Counted from the first letter of the stretch, positions 12,901-28,200 are shown. The stretch is DNA of 64,000 nucleotides from Phymorhynchus buccinoides (GCA_017654935.2 CM065693.1:24894500-24958499), one strand, 5' to 3'. Notes: generated from the letters alone by a model not told the origin. Numbers and translations: made by a program.

Positions 12901-15900
12901 TGATCGTGAGCCCCAGCATCAGAGCGGTTTCTCGTCACCGGCTGACTGGAGGTCTTAGGCTGAGCGGATTGCTGACGAGTGGTGGTGGTGGTTTTCGGAG
13001 GCTGACTGGCGGTGGTTCGCTTCTGAGCGCTTCTCTGGGGTCCCTTAATGATAATAATATACTAATAATGTGAGTTTATTTATACTGCTCTTTCTCACAT
13101 GAGCTCAGTGCGCTTTACATCAAGAACAAGAAAATCAAATAATAATAATAATAATGAGCATTTATATGAGCTTATTCTTAACTCACTCGGGACGAATGAG
13201 CCGGATCCGGCTCATGGCTCGCACAACCGTTTAGGACGAATGGCCCGGATCCGGCTCATAAGAGTTTTCAGATGTTTTGATTTCTGGCGTGTAACCAGCT
13301 TTCCGGTGCAAAGTCATAACCTATTTTCAGTTTGTTTTAGCCTTGCCTCTCTTGAAATCAACCAATCATTGCAGACTTTATTATCAGCTTTGGTTGTAGA
13401 GGGGGGTGAAAGATCGGAATGTGAGATTTTCCTTCTTTCTATGTGTTAGCTATTTTCGTCAAAAGGAGACAAACGACGAAGGTATGGAATCTGATATTTT
13501 ACGATCGTTTAGTGCATGGTGTTAGTAATCTTATCTGAAAATATCAGTCCATAACTTTTCATAACTTTTTTGTGGTGATGGGTTTTCGAACCTAGTCGAA
13601 TGGCCCGTCCTAAACGGTTGTAAGGGGAAGCAACCGGCCAGTGCCGAGTGAGTTAAACAAGCCCTAAGCGCTTACAATAATAAACAAATAAATGAATAAA
13701 CCACCACCACCCCAAAAATAAGAATGTCAAAAATTGCTTCGCACACACACAAGCACACACATGCTCAACACATTAAAATTAAAGGCAAACAAACACTAAA
13801 TCACTAGAATATAACATGCATACGACGCTTGAATGCAACTCTCTTTCTTCCTCTCTCTCACGCACACACACACACACACACCTTGGCAGCTGCCCGTTCG
13901 CTGAGCTGGGCCAAGCGGGCTGCCACTTGACTGGTGCGCTGACTGACAGGCTGTGACTGACTGGGGCGCTGGTCTGACGGAGGGGGAGCAGCTTCTTTGG
14001 ACTGTTCCTTGGGCAGGGAAGGAGACAGGGCGGGAATGGAGGGCAGCAGCTGAGGCACTAGAACAAATGTTATTTAACTGTATTGTTAAATACGGTGGCA
14101 TAAAAGAGAGTAAGCAAAGAGCAAGTGTACAACTTTCTTAAAAAGCACACCATGAAAAGAATGCCCATATATAAATGATTAGATGCCTGATAGCATGACT
14201 CAAGGCTCCCAGTGCCAAAAAGCAAAAACCTCATTAAAAAAAGTTTTTTAAAGCCACACAAAACAATATTGAAATTTATGGAGGGTTCTGACATCCCTTG
14301 TCAATCTTGTTTATTGTTGCAGTGTAATATCAATTTTAGATGTCAGAACAAGATAGTACTTACACATGACCAGCTTAAAGTTGAAACAGTTTACCCAAGA
14401 ATCACATGGCTCTAAACTAAATAAATGTTTTAGATCGTTGCTCCACCCCTTTTATACATGGAAATAGCATTTTCCCCTGAAGTTCATTTTTATATTTTTC
14501 GCAGAAATCTTCAAATCCCTGATGACTGCAAAATCCCCTTACCTTGAGCTTCCTGCACTTCCCCTGCAGGAGGAGCCTGAACGGTTATGGAGGAATTTCC
14601 AGAGAGCGCCGGAAACACTTCGTACGACTGGGTGCCTTCGTCTTCTGGTTCGCTGTCCATCACAGTCTGTCCGCCACAAAACAAACAATAACAATGTAGA
14701 AATACGCAAAATACTACTACCAGAAGGCGGAACAAATGAATTGGCATAGCAGACCTGGTTGCCTCACAGAAGCCATGATAGCTGAAATGTGTATTCTTGG
14801 TGTGAACTGTACCGAAAATATGTAGTCCTGTTAATTAAAACTATCAAACCATTAAATGTGTAGCTGTCAAGAATGTAAGTGCATAATTTTCAATTCTGAA
14901 GTATAGCAGAGGCCTAAATTGTGTAGAAATGCCACTCAAAATGTGTAGCATAATCAGGTCTGGTATAAGAACAGACATGCTCACTTATAAGGAAAAGGTA
15001 TTCATATCAGTGATGTGCCGAGGATCGAAAAATGATAGGACAAACTGTCCTGAGACGAGATAATTCAATAGGACAATGTCCTGCCTCTTGCAGGAATCAA
15101 TAAGACAAAGCGTGCCAGTGTTAAAAATTTAATCAGACATTTGTCCTGACAGGGGAGAACACAATATGACATTTTCAATGTTAATAGGTCAATGGCCTAA
15201 GACCGTGGCCTTGGGACATCACTGTAATATTACACACTCCTCTCAGAATTAACCTTCTTCTATCCCCCACTCTCCATTACCTTACACCAAAAGCACAAAC
15301 ACGCCTATGTACACACAGACATCCAGAGACATCTCCTGAATCAACAATTGGTTCATGAAATGGATAGATAACTCTCCATTAAAAGCACACACAACTCTCC
15401 CACCAAAGCCACCGCCTAGCTCTGTGAAGATAAAAGGTACAGAGGAACACACCATATAATCAGGTGCGCCTTATAGTCCTTAAAATATGGTACTATTACA
15501 ACTACTACTTCTACTACTAGTACAAATAAGACAACGACAATGTTACTACCACAACTATTTATTTATTTATTTAAGAAAATGTATACAGCGCTTCACCTTT
15601 AAGCTCTTGACACATTAGGCATAAAATAACTACTACTACTACTGAAAAACACACTTACATCCATATCACATAGATATCCGCTGTATCGTCATGATCATTA
15701 TTAGCCTTGCTGCCCTCTCCCCCTGTGTCCATCCTATCTTCATTCTGTGTCATATGTTCCGCACACAAACACACTACAACTACTACTTCTACTACTATTA
15801 CTACAGCACAACTAAGACGACGACAATGTTACTACCACAACTACTACTACTCACAAACTTACATCCATATTATAAACATCCGCTGTATCGTCTTGATCAT

Positions 15901-18900
15901 CATTAGCCTTGCTGCCCTCTCCCCCTGTGTCCATCCTATCTTCATTCTGTGTCATATGTTCCACATCAACTACTATGACTACTACTACCACTACTCACAA
16001 ACAAACTTACATCCATATTATAGACATCCGCTGCATCGTCATGATCATCATTAGCCTTGCTGCCCTCTCCCCCTGCGTCCATCCTCTCCTCTATCTGTGT
16101 CATATGTTCCACAACTACTACTATGACAACTACTACTATGACTACTACTACTGCTCACAAACAAACTTACATCCATATTATAGACATCCGCTGTATCATC
16201 ATGATCATCATTAGCCTTGCAGCCCTCTCCCCCTGCGTCCATCCTCTCCTCTATCTGTGTCATATGTTCCACAACTACTACTATGACAACTACTACTATG
16301 ACTACTACTACTGCTCACAAACAAACTTACATCCATATTATAGACATCCGCTGCATCGTCATGATCATCATTAGCCTTGCTGCCCTCTCCCCCTGTGTCC
16401 ACCCTCTCCTCTATCTGTGTGGTACATTGCGAAACACTTCGTACGTTCTGTGAACAGGGGATGGGCTCAGAGTCCGGAGAAGACAGATGGGGAGGTGGTG
16501 GAACTGAGGGTCTGCCAATGTTGGCGAACAAGTCTTCACTGAAATCATACATATGGAATGATCATGTGACCATGGTGGTGGTGATGATGACGATGATGAT
16601 GATGATGATGGTGGTGACCTTGATGATGATGATGGCGGAAATGGTGATGGTGGAGATGATGATGATGACGATTTTTGTTTTTAATGTCCTTGAAGATAGC
16701 CGACAACAATAATATTGAACATGCATTGACAACGCTGAAATGCTCAAATTCTGCACCATGTGCAACAATGTCACAATAATCATTTTAGAAATCAATTTAA
16801 TTTCTTTACTGCTGAGGTGAACATGCTAATTTTAATGGCAATGTTTTTTCTTTTCTTTTTTGTTGTTGCCATTTACAACACATGCATGTTCATAACACGA
16901 GAAGAAAAATCAAAGTTTTAAGGCAATCTGAACTTAACATATCATAAAGAATAACAAAAAGACTATGTAAACAAATGTGATTGACCCAAACCATTTTGTT
17001 CTAAGTCTAGACTCTCTCCTAATCTTGAATTTGGGTATCATTAATTTAAAACTTGTGTGAAATCTCTTAACTTCTTAATTTGAGAAGAAGAAAAAAAAGT
17101 GGTAAACAGAGAACTGTTAGGCCGTGTACACACATAAGCGGATATTCCATGCGGAAACCCGTGCACAATCCATAAATAAGTGAAACAAAGAAGGGAAAAG
17201 ATTTGCGCACACGTGTCCGAATTTCCCCATATGCGTACACTTTTATCCTTCTTTCTTCCACTTATTTAGGTTTTCCGTACGGAACTTACATGTCTAATGT
17301 GAACCCGGCCTAAGAGTCAATGTGGCAAAATGTTCTAGAGATATAACCCTCTTGATTGTTTAAAAACAACAACAAAAAATAGCATCACAGAGACATTCCC
17401 CTTCACGCAACGACATCATCAGTGATGTCGTCAATCATGTACATGTTACGTTAGTGTCAGTCAAGGGGTTGAACAAAAAACAAGAGCAATTTAACCTTTT
17501 CACCGCCAACCATTTTTCAGCGAAAAAATCCCATCATACTTATATGGGTGGAGAAAAAAAAATCATATACAATACATGTATTGGGAATTCCTCTGTGATA
17601 TGTATAACGTAAGGCCTATCTTTACCTCCCAAAATTAAGAAAATAGGCTCTTTGGATAACAGACCCAGGTTTGATGCGCTTTAGTGACATGGGTATTAAA
17701 CCATTGTGGTGCAAAAATGCGACATTGGCAGTGAAAGGGTTAAACACAGCTCGTTCACCTGTCTTCAGACAGACGAGAGGCTGATTTGGCGGCGGCTATT
17801 CTCCTGCTCTGTCGAGCGCGCTGGAACACCGACTGTGAGGGAGATCCTTCCTCCATCTCTCCCCTCTTCTCCCCATTACCAACCTCGGGTCCTGCACACA
17901 CAGCACGTAAATCAGTACTCTAATACTGGCATTGCAGGAGAAGGAAAGGTGGCACAATGGTTAAGGCGTTCATCTACCAATTCAATGAATGAGTGACCCG
18001 AGTTCGAATGAGGACTAGAACAAACTAAATAGCAATAGCATATACAGTGGAACCTCCCTTATAAGACCTTCCATTATAAGACTCCCTCCCACATAAGACC
18101 TACTTCTCTGAGACATTGCCCTTCTTTGTAAGTATTAAAATTACCTCCCTTATAAGCCCCCTCCCTTATAAGACCCCTCCCTTATAAGACGTCATTTTGG
18201 ATGATTTTTGAAGGTCATATAAGGGAGGTTCCACTGTACCCCTAAACAGTTATATTTTTAAAACAAATAATATCAACTTTAGCAACTATACTTGACTTGA
18301 TGAGAAGAACAATTTAACCCCTTGACTGCCAGAGAAAATTAAAGAAAAAATCACTGGGCAAATCATGACATGAAAAAGACAACTGATAGAGCCAATCTGA
18401 GAAAATGGTCTAGGGATATTACTCTCTTGATTATGTTAGAGCAAAAGCCAGCATATCAGGGTTATTCCTCTTCATCTGATGACATCATCAGTGATGTCAT
18501 CAGGTCAGTACGTAATACGTAATACATTGGTGGCAGTCAAGGGGTTAACAAATTTCTCTCAATCCAGTAAAGAAGCTTACTTTGAATGTTGCTTTCGGTA
18601 GCATCGTGCTCTCTTCTTCAGTGACTTAGAGTCCGTATATGAGTTGAAAACTTTAGTACCCAGTATTTTGAAAACAGCGATGATTGCAAGATTGAGGTGT
18701 CTGTCTGGCACGCCTAATCTCAGCATGGCTGCAATTACTTTGCTTAGCTCTAACAGAATGATAACCTTCATTTTTTTTTAAAAACTCATTATTTATTTAT
18801 TTCAACGTATTTTATGCACCATAAGGCATTCACATTATAAGGCTCACTCTCCATATTCCACAAAAATCTGATTTTGTAATAAATCTTCAGTATGTAAATG

Positions 18901-21900
18901 ACTAGTCTTGTGACACACGGCACAGGCAAAACCGTATCGCCTTATACTGTGCAGTTATAGTCCGTAAAACAGGAATTTGTGACTCACTTTCCAGTTTGAA
19001 TGTCGTCTCCGAGGCACTCTGTGACTGGGAGTGCACCATGTCGATTGAGATGGCAGCTTTGGAAGGGGAGACCCAACTGCACAACAAATAAAAAAACAAT
19101 AATAGGGCATTTGCCACGAGCAGTCGTCCTATAGACTAGAACAGTGTCTGACTACACTTTTGCAAGCATGTTTTGCCCATAAGCTACGTGAACTCTCTTT
19201 CTCAAAGCCTTAACTCATTCCATGCTGGCCAGTTGCTTCCCTTTGCAAGCGTTCTGTACTGGCTGATTTGCATAGGTTGCCCAAAAAATTATTTTCTAAA
19301 TAATGGTAACAGATACAAACGTGACATTTAGGCAATATGTACACAATATACAGTACTAACACCTGCAACAGTTTCAAAGCATCCACTTGATTAGTTTTGA
19401 TTTGTGATATTTTAAAATAAATGCATGTTTTGTCAAGCCAGGCACACTCATAATAGCGAAAATATAATTTTAAGGTCCCAAAATAACCGGCAGCCAGCTT
19501 GACATGGCCGAAAGGCCCAAGAGGGCGTAAAACTTTATTATTTCTCTCTAACCGGCAGCCAGCCAATCAGTGTTAGAGGCATGAATGAAACGTAGTAGTA
19601 GCCCTCTGAGCCACTTTGAAGCACGCATGACTGTTAACCTATGAACTATGAATTTTTAAAGTTCACATGCGATATCCCGTTACCTTAGTAACGAGGCGTT
19701 GTGCGCATGCCCTGCGACGAGAGCGCAGGTTAGTATAGAAAGAGTTAATTGAAATTATTAACTCTTTCACCCCGTACTAATTCCCATTAGCTTTTCACCA
19801 CAGATGTAGCAACATTGACAATTTTCATCTCTACTTTTCCTTACTTTGCCTGCAGTTGCATACCCAGTGTGAGTGTTTGGTGTTGTTGGACAGAACAAGT
19901 CTCTAGCTATAGCTACATCAAGTTTCTTTACCTATTTTTTTTCCATTTTCATACCAGAAATGCCGGAATACAAACATACCTATATTGCTCCGATGGTGAT
20001 TTTGCCTCTTTGCCACTATTGGCTGCGCTTTCAGTTGGTCTTTTCAAAAGCTACTTGTGACTAACTTAGACCAGTTTTGCTCAAGGGAAAGCACTCAGAA
20101 GACAGATAACTGATTGCTGAATATAATTAAAGACGTGTTTTCCCCTAGACCATACTTAGACGTGCACTGTTCATAGTCAAAGTCATCACACATATTATAC
20201 GTGCTGCGTACTGAACGGAGGAAGCTTCTAGCACGCATATGTGCGTGCTTCATATGCGTGCTACATAGTGAAAAAGTTAAACAGAGTACCTGAGAAGGCC
20301 TTCAGCAATGCTGTCTTTGGAATCTTTGGAAGAAGAACTATTAGTGATCTCCGTTCCACCTTTCTCTCCTGGGTTGGTTCGCATTTCCTGATCATGTTTT
20401 GGCGCAGATGAGCTGAAGGATTCTGTATAAAAGTGAAAACAATGTAAAATAATGAAGTCTCACATCAATCATCATGTGTTGTTTGTTTTTAGTCCCCGAG
20501 CCGAAGGTTCGGGGAGCTATTGTTTTTGTCTGGTCCATCCGGCGTGCCTCCGTCCGTCCGGCTATTCGTCAGTTTTTCTCAAAAACTATTCAGTCTATCA
20601 TCATCAAATTTGGTATACTAGTTTGCCAAGATGCAAGCTATCCACTGATGTATTTAGTTTTACATTAAGGTCAAGGTCGCGCCAGTTACGGGGTTCAAAC
20701 CCCGAAACACATCATCGCTAATATCTCGCGAAGTTTTGCATGTATTTTAATGCAGTTTTTTTCACAACATTTCTTGATGAATGGTCTATAACACAGTTGT
20801 CATTAATTTTTCTGTGCGCGCGTGTGCGCATGATCGCGCGCGCTCAAATCACGGGTCCGAACCCCAAGGCTATATATAAAAAAACTATTCAGTTACGTGC
20901 TGTTTTGATGCGTTTTTATGTATGTGTACAGCCGACACATTCCGATTTCGGAGTAGCTCGGCGATGCTGCGAGGGGACTTTGCAGCCGCTCGGCGTTGCA
21001 CTTGTTTTAACTTGCTTTGGTGGATCATAATATCGTAAAGGATAATTGTTGTCCAAATGATCACGGGACGTTCGGTTGAATGCATAGTGTAAAATCAGCA
21101 AACACAAAACAGGTGCCACAAAGAAAATTGTGATGCAGCACAGGAAAACCCAGGCTAATGTTCGTAAATGATCACTTTTGACTTATTCATATTTTTTCAG
21201 AAAGGCCAGAGACAACAGATTAACAGGCAAAAAACAGAATTACATCTATCTCTAATAGTTTATTTTGGGGGCAAAAGAAAAGAGTTCAATCAATCAAATG
21301 GGGAAGACTTCTTTCTTTTCTTTCTCTCTCTTGTGGCTGGCCGACTTTAGCTGGGTATTCGCATACTGCATCACAAATCGAGTAATTCACAATAACGTTT
21401 TAGTCCCAATCTAAATACTAGTCCTTATAGCAAAAAAAATAATTTAAATATTCGCTTTCTGAAAATAAAATGTCGGTCCTTTCAATTTTGACCAACCAAA
21501 TTTTGACTGTACATCCCTTTGAAGAAAAAGGTGGGGGCAGGGAAGAAAAGAGTGAGAACGAGTAGGGGGAAGACTGTTTCATTTTCTGAATCTGGCAGTT
21601 GAAACAATATCCTTCCTTCTTGCTTTTGAGAACACAGATACTCATATGTATCCGACAAACCACAAAGACGAAATATATCTTCCTTAGTACATAACAAAAA
21701 CAATATTTTAAAAAGTACATCATAAAAATAAAATCACCCCCCATGGGGATACCGGGGGTCTTTTGTACAAATAGTTCCCCCACTTTCTGGAAGTTCCATG
21801 CTTGTAACTTCCTCTAATCTGTCACTCTCTTTGACTCTGCTTTTTCCCTTTGCTTACTGTCATCTACTATCTTTCTGCCTTCTCCTGCCTTTTTTTCAAG

Positions 21901-22226
21901 AAAAACTTACAAAGATTTTCTCCAGCCGAAGACGGCCATGCTGGGCCTATTTCTTAGTTCGTCGCATAACAGCAGCATGATGTATCTGCGCTCATATTAG
22001 GTATTGAGGTATTTGGTACTTTATAATCACAGATGAGTCTGTGAAATTCGGGTTGCTCCCACCTGGAGAGCGCGTCGCAGCCAGAGGCGCACCACCCAAT
22101 TTTTTAAAAATAATTGTGCATGCAATTGTGTGACTGATGAGGAAGGAAAGGGAGGGGGGTAAATTTTGACCAAATGACAACTTTTTCATTGCCACTGGGT
22201 TCAATGTATGCTAAGTGCATGGGCAC

Positions 22227-22260
<34 letters not shown>

Positions 22261-25200
22261 TCCATGTTCAGACCGTAAGGAAAGAGACTATAAAGTGAGA
22301 GGAAAAATCTCCTGTACCCAGGTTCGAACTCGGGTTTACTTTTGACACGAGGCGAACGCGATACCTCTGTGCCACTCTACATGACAGGAAACTGCCTGAG
22401 CGATCGAAGAAGAAAATAAAATCCCAATCTAACCTGACAAAGGTTGTGCAGAATTCTGGGACAACATTGGACCCAATCGTTGGTTCTGGGACGCTATGAA
22501 CAGGTCATCAGTCTTCACTTCTGAAAACAAAAAACAGCAGATCCCTGTCACTGCATACAGCATTACTCCACCATCACCATGTGTCCCTAAACTACAGAAT
22601 CAATAGAAACACAGTGTCCTTTCATAGAAACCAATATAGATTATATTGATGCATCAAGAAAATAATAGCTATCCAGTTCGTTTCCATTGACATCCAAGAT
22701 GGCTGAATGGTTGGCCTGAAAGTATATCCCTTTCGACTATTTTAAACACAAAATTGCAATCAAAAGTTATTCCTCTGGCACTGGTGACATGCCATTAACT
22801 TGACTTATGGCTGAATGGTTGGCCTGAAAGTATATCCCTTTCGACTATTTTAAACACAAAATTGCAATCAAAAGTTATTCCTCTGGCAATGGTAACATGT
22901 CATTAACTTGATTTATGGCTGAATGGTTGGCCTGAAAGTATATCCCTTTTGATTATTCTAAACAAAAAATTGCATTCCTCCGACACTTGACATGTCATCA
23001 ACTTGACTTGGCAGTCAAAAGACTTAACCCTTTCAACGCCAGCCATTTTTCAGCTAAAACTTTCCATTAACCCTTTCACCGCCAGCCATATTTCAGCCAA
23101 AACTTTCCATTAAATTTACCTGGGTAGAGAACAAAATCCCTCTGCAATATTGGGGATTCTTATGCGACATATATAAAATAAGGTCTATCCTTGCTTCCCA
23201 AAACTAAGACAATAGGGTCTTTGGATAATAGACCCCAATGTGATGCCTTTTAGTGACATAGGTGTTAAATCGTTGTGGTGCATAAATGCGACATTGGCGG
23301 TGAAAGGGTTAAACTTACCTGGGTAGAGAAAAGATTTCATCTACAATATTGGGGATTCCTCTGTGACATGCATAAAACAGGGCCTATCCTTACCCCCCAA
23401 AATGAAGAACGTAAGGTCACTGGATACCAGACCCTTGTTTGATGCTTTTTAGTGGCATGGGTGTTAAATCATTGTGGTGCCAAGAAGCGACAGTGGCGAT
23501 GAAAGGGTTAAAAAAGAAAGAGTACATGATTGAATCAAAATGTACCAAAACGTGTCTATGGGTCTGTGCAAGTACCATATTTTTCGGACTATGAAGCGCA
23601 CCATATTATAAAGCGCACCCCCAAAAATGTATGGCTTCCCCCGACCTGCGTGCGCATCTCGACCCTTCTAACAGAAGTGTTTCCATCTTAGTCCTTATTT
23701 GTGTGTAAACAGCATCGATCTGGCATTTTTCAAACAAGTTACTGACTAAGATGGCGGTCTCCCATAATATGGCGCGCGCCTTGTGGCCGGATATGACGAC
23801 ACGTGGGTACAAGCCATACAAAATTCTGATTTTGTTATATTTTCTTACTATAGTAATCATAATATAAGGCGCTGGAATCTCGCTCTGGGGAAAAAAGCAT
23901 CACCTTATAATCTGAAAAATATGGTATGTACTGTAATTTACACAGCACTTTTTTTTTTTAATCGTAATTTGAGCAAAGATAGGGTGCATACACCCGATAA
24001 GGCGCAAAAACCCAAAGAAATTAAAACAAGAGGCAAAGCCTGCAAGGCTCACGTCTGATTTTTATTACTATAGCAGGCATGGGAATTCCCATGACAATTC
24101 CCATGCCTGTATAGAGAGAATACTGTTATGTAGACACTTGTGCATCTGAAAACAATTTTTATTTTACTGTGTAAATTAAAATTATTTCTATGCACCCCTA
24201 CCCCTTTCTTTAAAATTTAATTATATGTATGCGCATGTAACATAGTGGAGCCCTATTTTTATTTTTGGCAAACAAGTAAAATTGAAAAGCATATTGACCA
24301 AGCTTTCAGAAAAAACATAGTGACCAATCCCCCCCCCACCCCCACCCCCGCCGGGGTAAGGGGGGTCTACGGACACCTGTAGTAGGCCTAGTCTTTGCCT
24401 GTGGGTCTAAGCCTCTTACTCTTAGAAAATTAATAATTGAAGTTGCGTGATCTGTTACTGTTTTAAACTGATTGTTCATGCGATGAAAACTTGTTCCACA
24501 TCATCTACATTTATGTAAGATATTTTATATTAGTCCTAATATTTTATTTTCGTTTCGTTAATTCCCCCCCCCCCCCTCTGCCACAAAGCAAAGGTCAAGG
24601 TCACAGCCAGCAAGCTCATCCATGTTTATTTTCCCCTGTACAGTCTTTGCTCATGGTGATCAATCGTCTAGGCCTAACAAAGGATTCGTACGTCGAAGGC
24701 AGTGAAATCGACGAACCCTGGATTTTCCGTGGGTTTTTTTTCAAGACTGAAATGAATGTGGGCTAAATGTTAAGTACGTCGTCTTGATTATGAGGTAAGG
24801 CATGGACTCTAGGCCTAGGCCTTGTTGCCGGAAGTGCAGTAGGCTAAGTTATGCGCAGAGATGATGTGCAAATGAACACGAACAACCGTTACTCAAAGTC
24901 GCAAATAAAGCTAAACAACCGGGCCGTCAACGCACACACTCGGTACATCCATTTGTTACAGAAAATATAAGTTGACGACGTTAAAATGTACCTATTTGTA
25001 CACACCTGAAGTCTTGTTTCTTTTTAAAGAGCGTTTTTGTATATCTAATGGAGAGTCTTCTTTCCAGTATGTATCTCCTACTCGGTACAACACAACAGTT
25101 ACAGTAATCTCTGCAACAAATGATTTTCTTTCTTTTGTTCCTTACCGATGTATCTGACTGCTTTGATCGCCATGACTTGAAGGCTCACGTCAAAATCAAG

Positions 25201-28200
25201 TATCCTGCTAACTTTAACCCTCTAACATCTTATGTTTTTTTGAGAAAATGACAACGTTAAAGTTTCAGTGGAGAGTGAGAGTCTTCTTTAGTTTGAAGAG
25301 TGTGACTGAGTCAAGGTTAAAGGTTGCACAACAGTAATCTCTGCAACAAATGATTATCTTTATTTTGTTCTTTATCAATGTATCTGACTGCTTTGATCGT
25401 CGTGACTTGAAGGCTCACGTCAAAATCAAGTATCCTGCTAACTTTAACCCTCTAACGCCTTATATGTTTAGAGAAAATGACAACGTTAAGGTTTGAGTTA
25501 AGGTTAAAGGTCGGGGCCACGGACGCAACACACACACACACACACACACATACACATACACACAACCGAACATGTACGATACTATAGACTCACTTTGTTT
25601 TAAAAAACGACGTGAGCCAAAAAGGAAGAATGAAACGATCAGCGAAAGTCACATCATTACAGGGCCAGTGACGGAAGTTTGTTTGATCCGATTAGTACTA
25701 GGTCTATTGCTGTGTCCGATTGTGATCACGGAGGAGATACGATCGTGAAGCGAAAGTGCAATGTGAGTGAACTGTTGTCGGTTTGTTGTGGAAGCTACCA
25801 GAGCATGGTGAGTTGTTCATTTCAACTCTCGACCCCCTTACTTTTTTCTGTTTAGAGTATAGAAAGGGCGCATGCGCCGGATTGGGTGCAGGGGTCAAAG
25901 TTCAGTAAAAAAAAAGTTGCGCCTAATAGGCCGTAAATTATGGTACACATGCAATTGTGTATAGGCTCAAATTTGAAAACATGCATTAACTCTTCTAGCT
26001 AAGCACCATGGATGAATACATTTGCCCAAGACATCACTCCCACCAAATGCAAAGACATTCACTGCCAAGCACCCTGCCAAGTGTTGGTCTGTTGTTAGAG
26101 CTTTTGTCACAGTTTCTGCCGTTAAAGCAATGCAATAAGCACATAAAAAAAAAAGTTACTCCCCTCTTGTCGGTTGAGATGCAACGGACAACCAAGAACG
26201 GCAAAAAATACATGGCACCAAAAGAGTTAAAGAGTAAGAAAAACATTTCCATAGAAAATTACCTGATCGAACAGTTGCTTGTGAGTCAGTCCTCCATTGA
26301 CTCTGAAAATACAAAATCTCATCTTTATTTCACACTCAGTAATTCACCTCCAATTACTTCACCTTCAATACACATCTAGAAATCGATTATTTTCACTGTA
26401 TGATATAATGAAACAGATTATTATATTATCTCTGCCTTGGCATAAGGCTGTGTCAGACCAATTGACATAAGCTAGAACACCAAGGCTACATCAAAATGTT
26501 ATGTTCTGCATAGTTATGCAGGGGTTGTCTTTAGCCATGGCAAGCTCCTAGCATAACATTATCAGTCCAAAAACGTTCACACACGTAATGGTCTCATCCC
26601 TAGCTAGTGCATTTGTACCATAGTGTTCAAGTGCTTCGGCTGTTGGGATGATCCCTGGAGTCTTTAAGCCAGGGTACGACAACAGCAACATCTCTGTTGA
26701 CATGACAATACTCATTTTGACAAACAGCATTTCCTACAAGAAAGTGTCATGATGATGGAGCAGTCGGATATTTATACAGTACCTGAACAAATTATCAATG
26801 CCTATAGGCAGAACAAAATTTGGCATTTGACACTGTCCGCGTTCCTAGGCCATACGGCCGTAATGGGTAAGATACGTATGTGCCCGGTTTTTAGTTTTCA
26901 CTGGTCTCTCTGCTGCATGCAGCCAACACATTCCGATTTCAGAGGAGCTCAAAGGGAAAAAAAAGGGAAGATTTTTTTTTTTAAAGGCAGGAGAATGGGC
27001 CAATAAGGCAAAAAGATAGTAGATGACAGAAAGCAAAGGGAAAAGGCAGAGTCAAAGAGAGTGACAGACTACAGGAAGTTACAAGCACAGAACTTCCAGA
27101 AGGTAGGGGAACTATTTGTATGAAAGACCCCTCGGCATCCCCACGGGGAGGGTACTGGGACAAAGATGCAGTGTAGGCAACCCCCCATCAAATTTTCTCA
27201 TTGAAAGATTACCAAGAAGCAAGTCTGCCTTTCTTGGGAAAGGGATAATGTTAGTATCAGGTTGGGGTTAGATTCATAAAACTGAAAGAACCACACTTTG
27301 AGATCGAAAGCTGTAAACATGAGGGGGGTAGTTAAACTGCAACTTAACAATTAAGGGTATTACTTTTCAGTCACAGAGACTTTCTGTGGACAAACCTGGT
27401 GATGAGAAGCGGGCTGTGATGTGCCCGATGACGATGTCATGAGCAGGCACAGGGACTGGCTCTGCTGCCATTCCGGCAGGTCCTTGGCAAGAGTGGGCCC
27501 TGAAAGACCGCCTCCTCCAACCTGTCAAAAACATCACCCTAATTTCACAGAATACCACCATTATTCACACATTGTATTGTATTCAATACAATTCCAGTAG
27601 ATCTTTGGTCAGTGTAGGCCATGAAAGACTGCCTCCTCCAACCTGTCAAAACATCACCCTAATTTCACAGAATACCACCATTATTCACACATTGTATTGT
27701 ATTCAATATAATTCCAGTAGATCATTGGTCAGTGTAGGCCCTGAAAGGCCCCCTCCACCAACCTGTCAAAAGATCACCATCATTTCACACATTGAACAAT
27801 AATTTGTATTCAATACAACTCCAGCAGGTCCTAGGCCCGAGGAGGCCCGGTAAGATCGCCTCCACCAACCTGTCAGAATATTACCGCCATTTCACAAATA
27901 AAAAATCTCAAAAGAAAAAAAGAACACATTGACAAGAGTCTATTGGAGTTATTTATCTTAGATATAGGAAATCATAGGTCAGTTAAAAAAGATTAGCACT
28001 AATAGAGATAACATACTATCTTTTTCGAATAAATTGCACCTTATTATAATTAACACCCCCCTTACTTTTTTTATTAGTTACATTATACAGCGCAGGAGTC
28101 TCAGTTTGAGGAGAACAAGTATTGCCTTATAGTGGAAAAAATACAGTGACAAACAAATATAGAAAACTCCATCTAAAACGTATCTCTTCCATCAGAGCCA

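Larger units (their letters stand above)
15655..16440 (-). repeat. Exon 15 tandem array
   Basis: Five copies of the 3' half of exon 15 with its donor, spaced about 150-205 bp, separated by TAG/TTG-rich intron. Four copies are listed separately. The rightmost is the full exon. Similarity falls to the left. Confidence 0.88.

Noticed and set aside
16555..16715. Methionine-rich ORFs on both strands
   Set aside because: An ATG/GTG microsatellite gives open frames by chance.
17938..18020. tRNA gene
   Set aside because: Only box A- and B-like motifs; no cloverleaf stems and it belongs to a dispersed repeat.
27367..27561. Alternative reading frame through exon 9
   Set aside because: It would not agree in phase with exons 8 and 10 and lacks the SQS motif.
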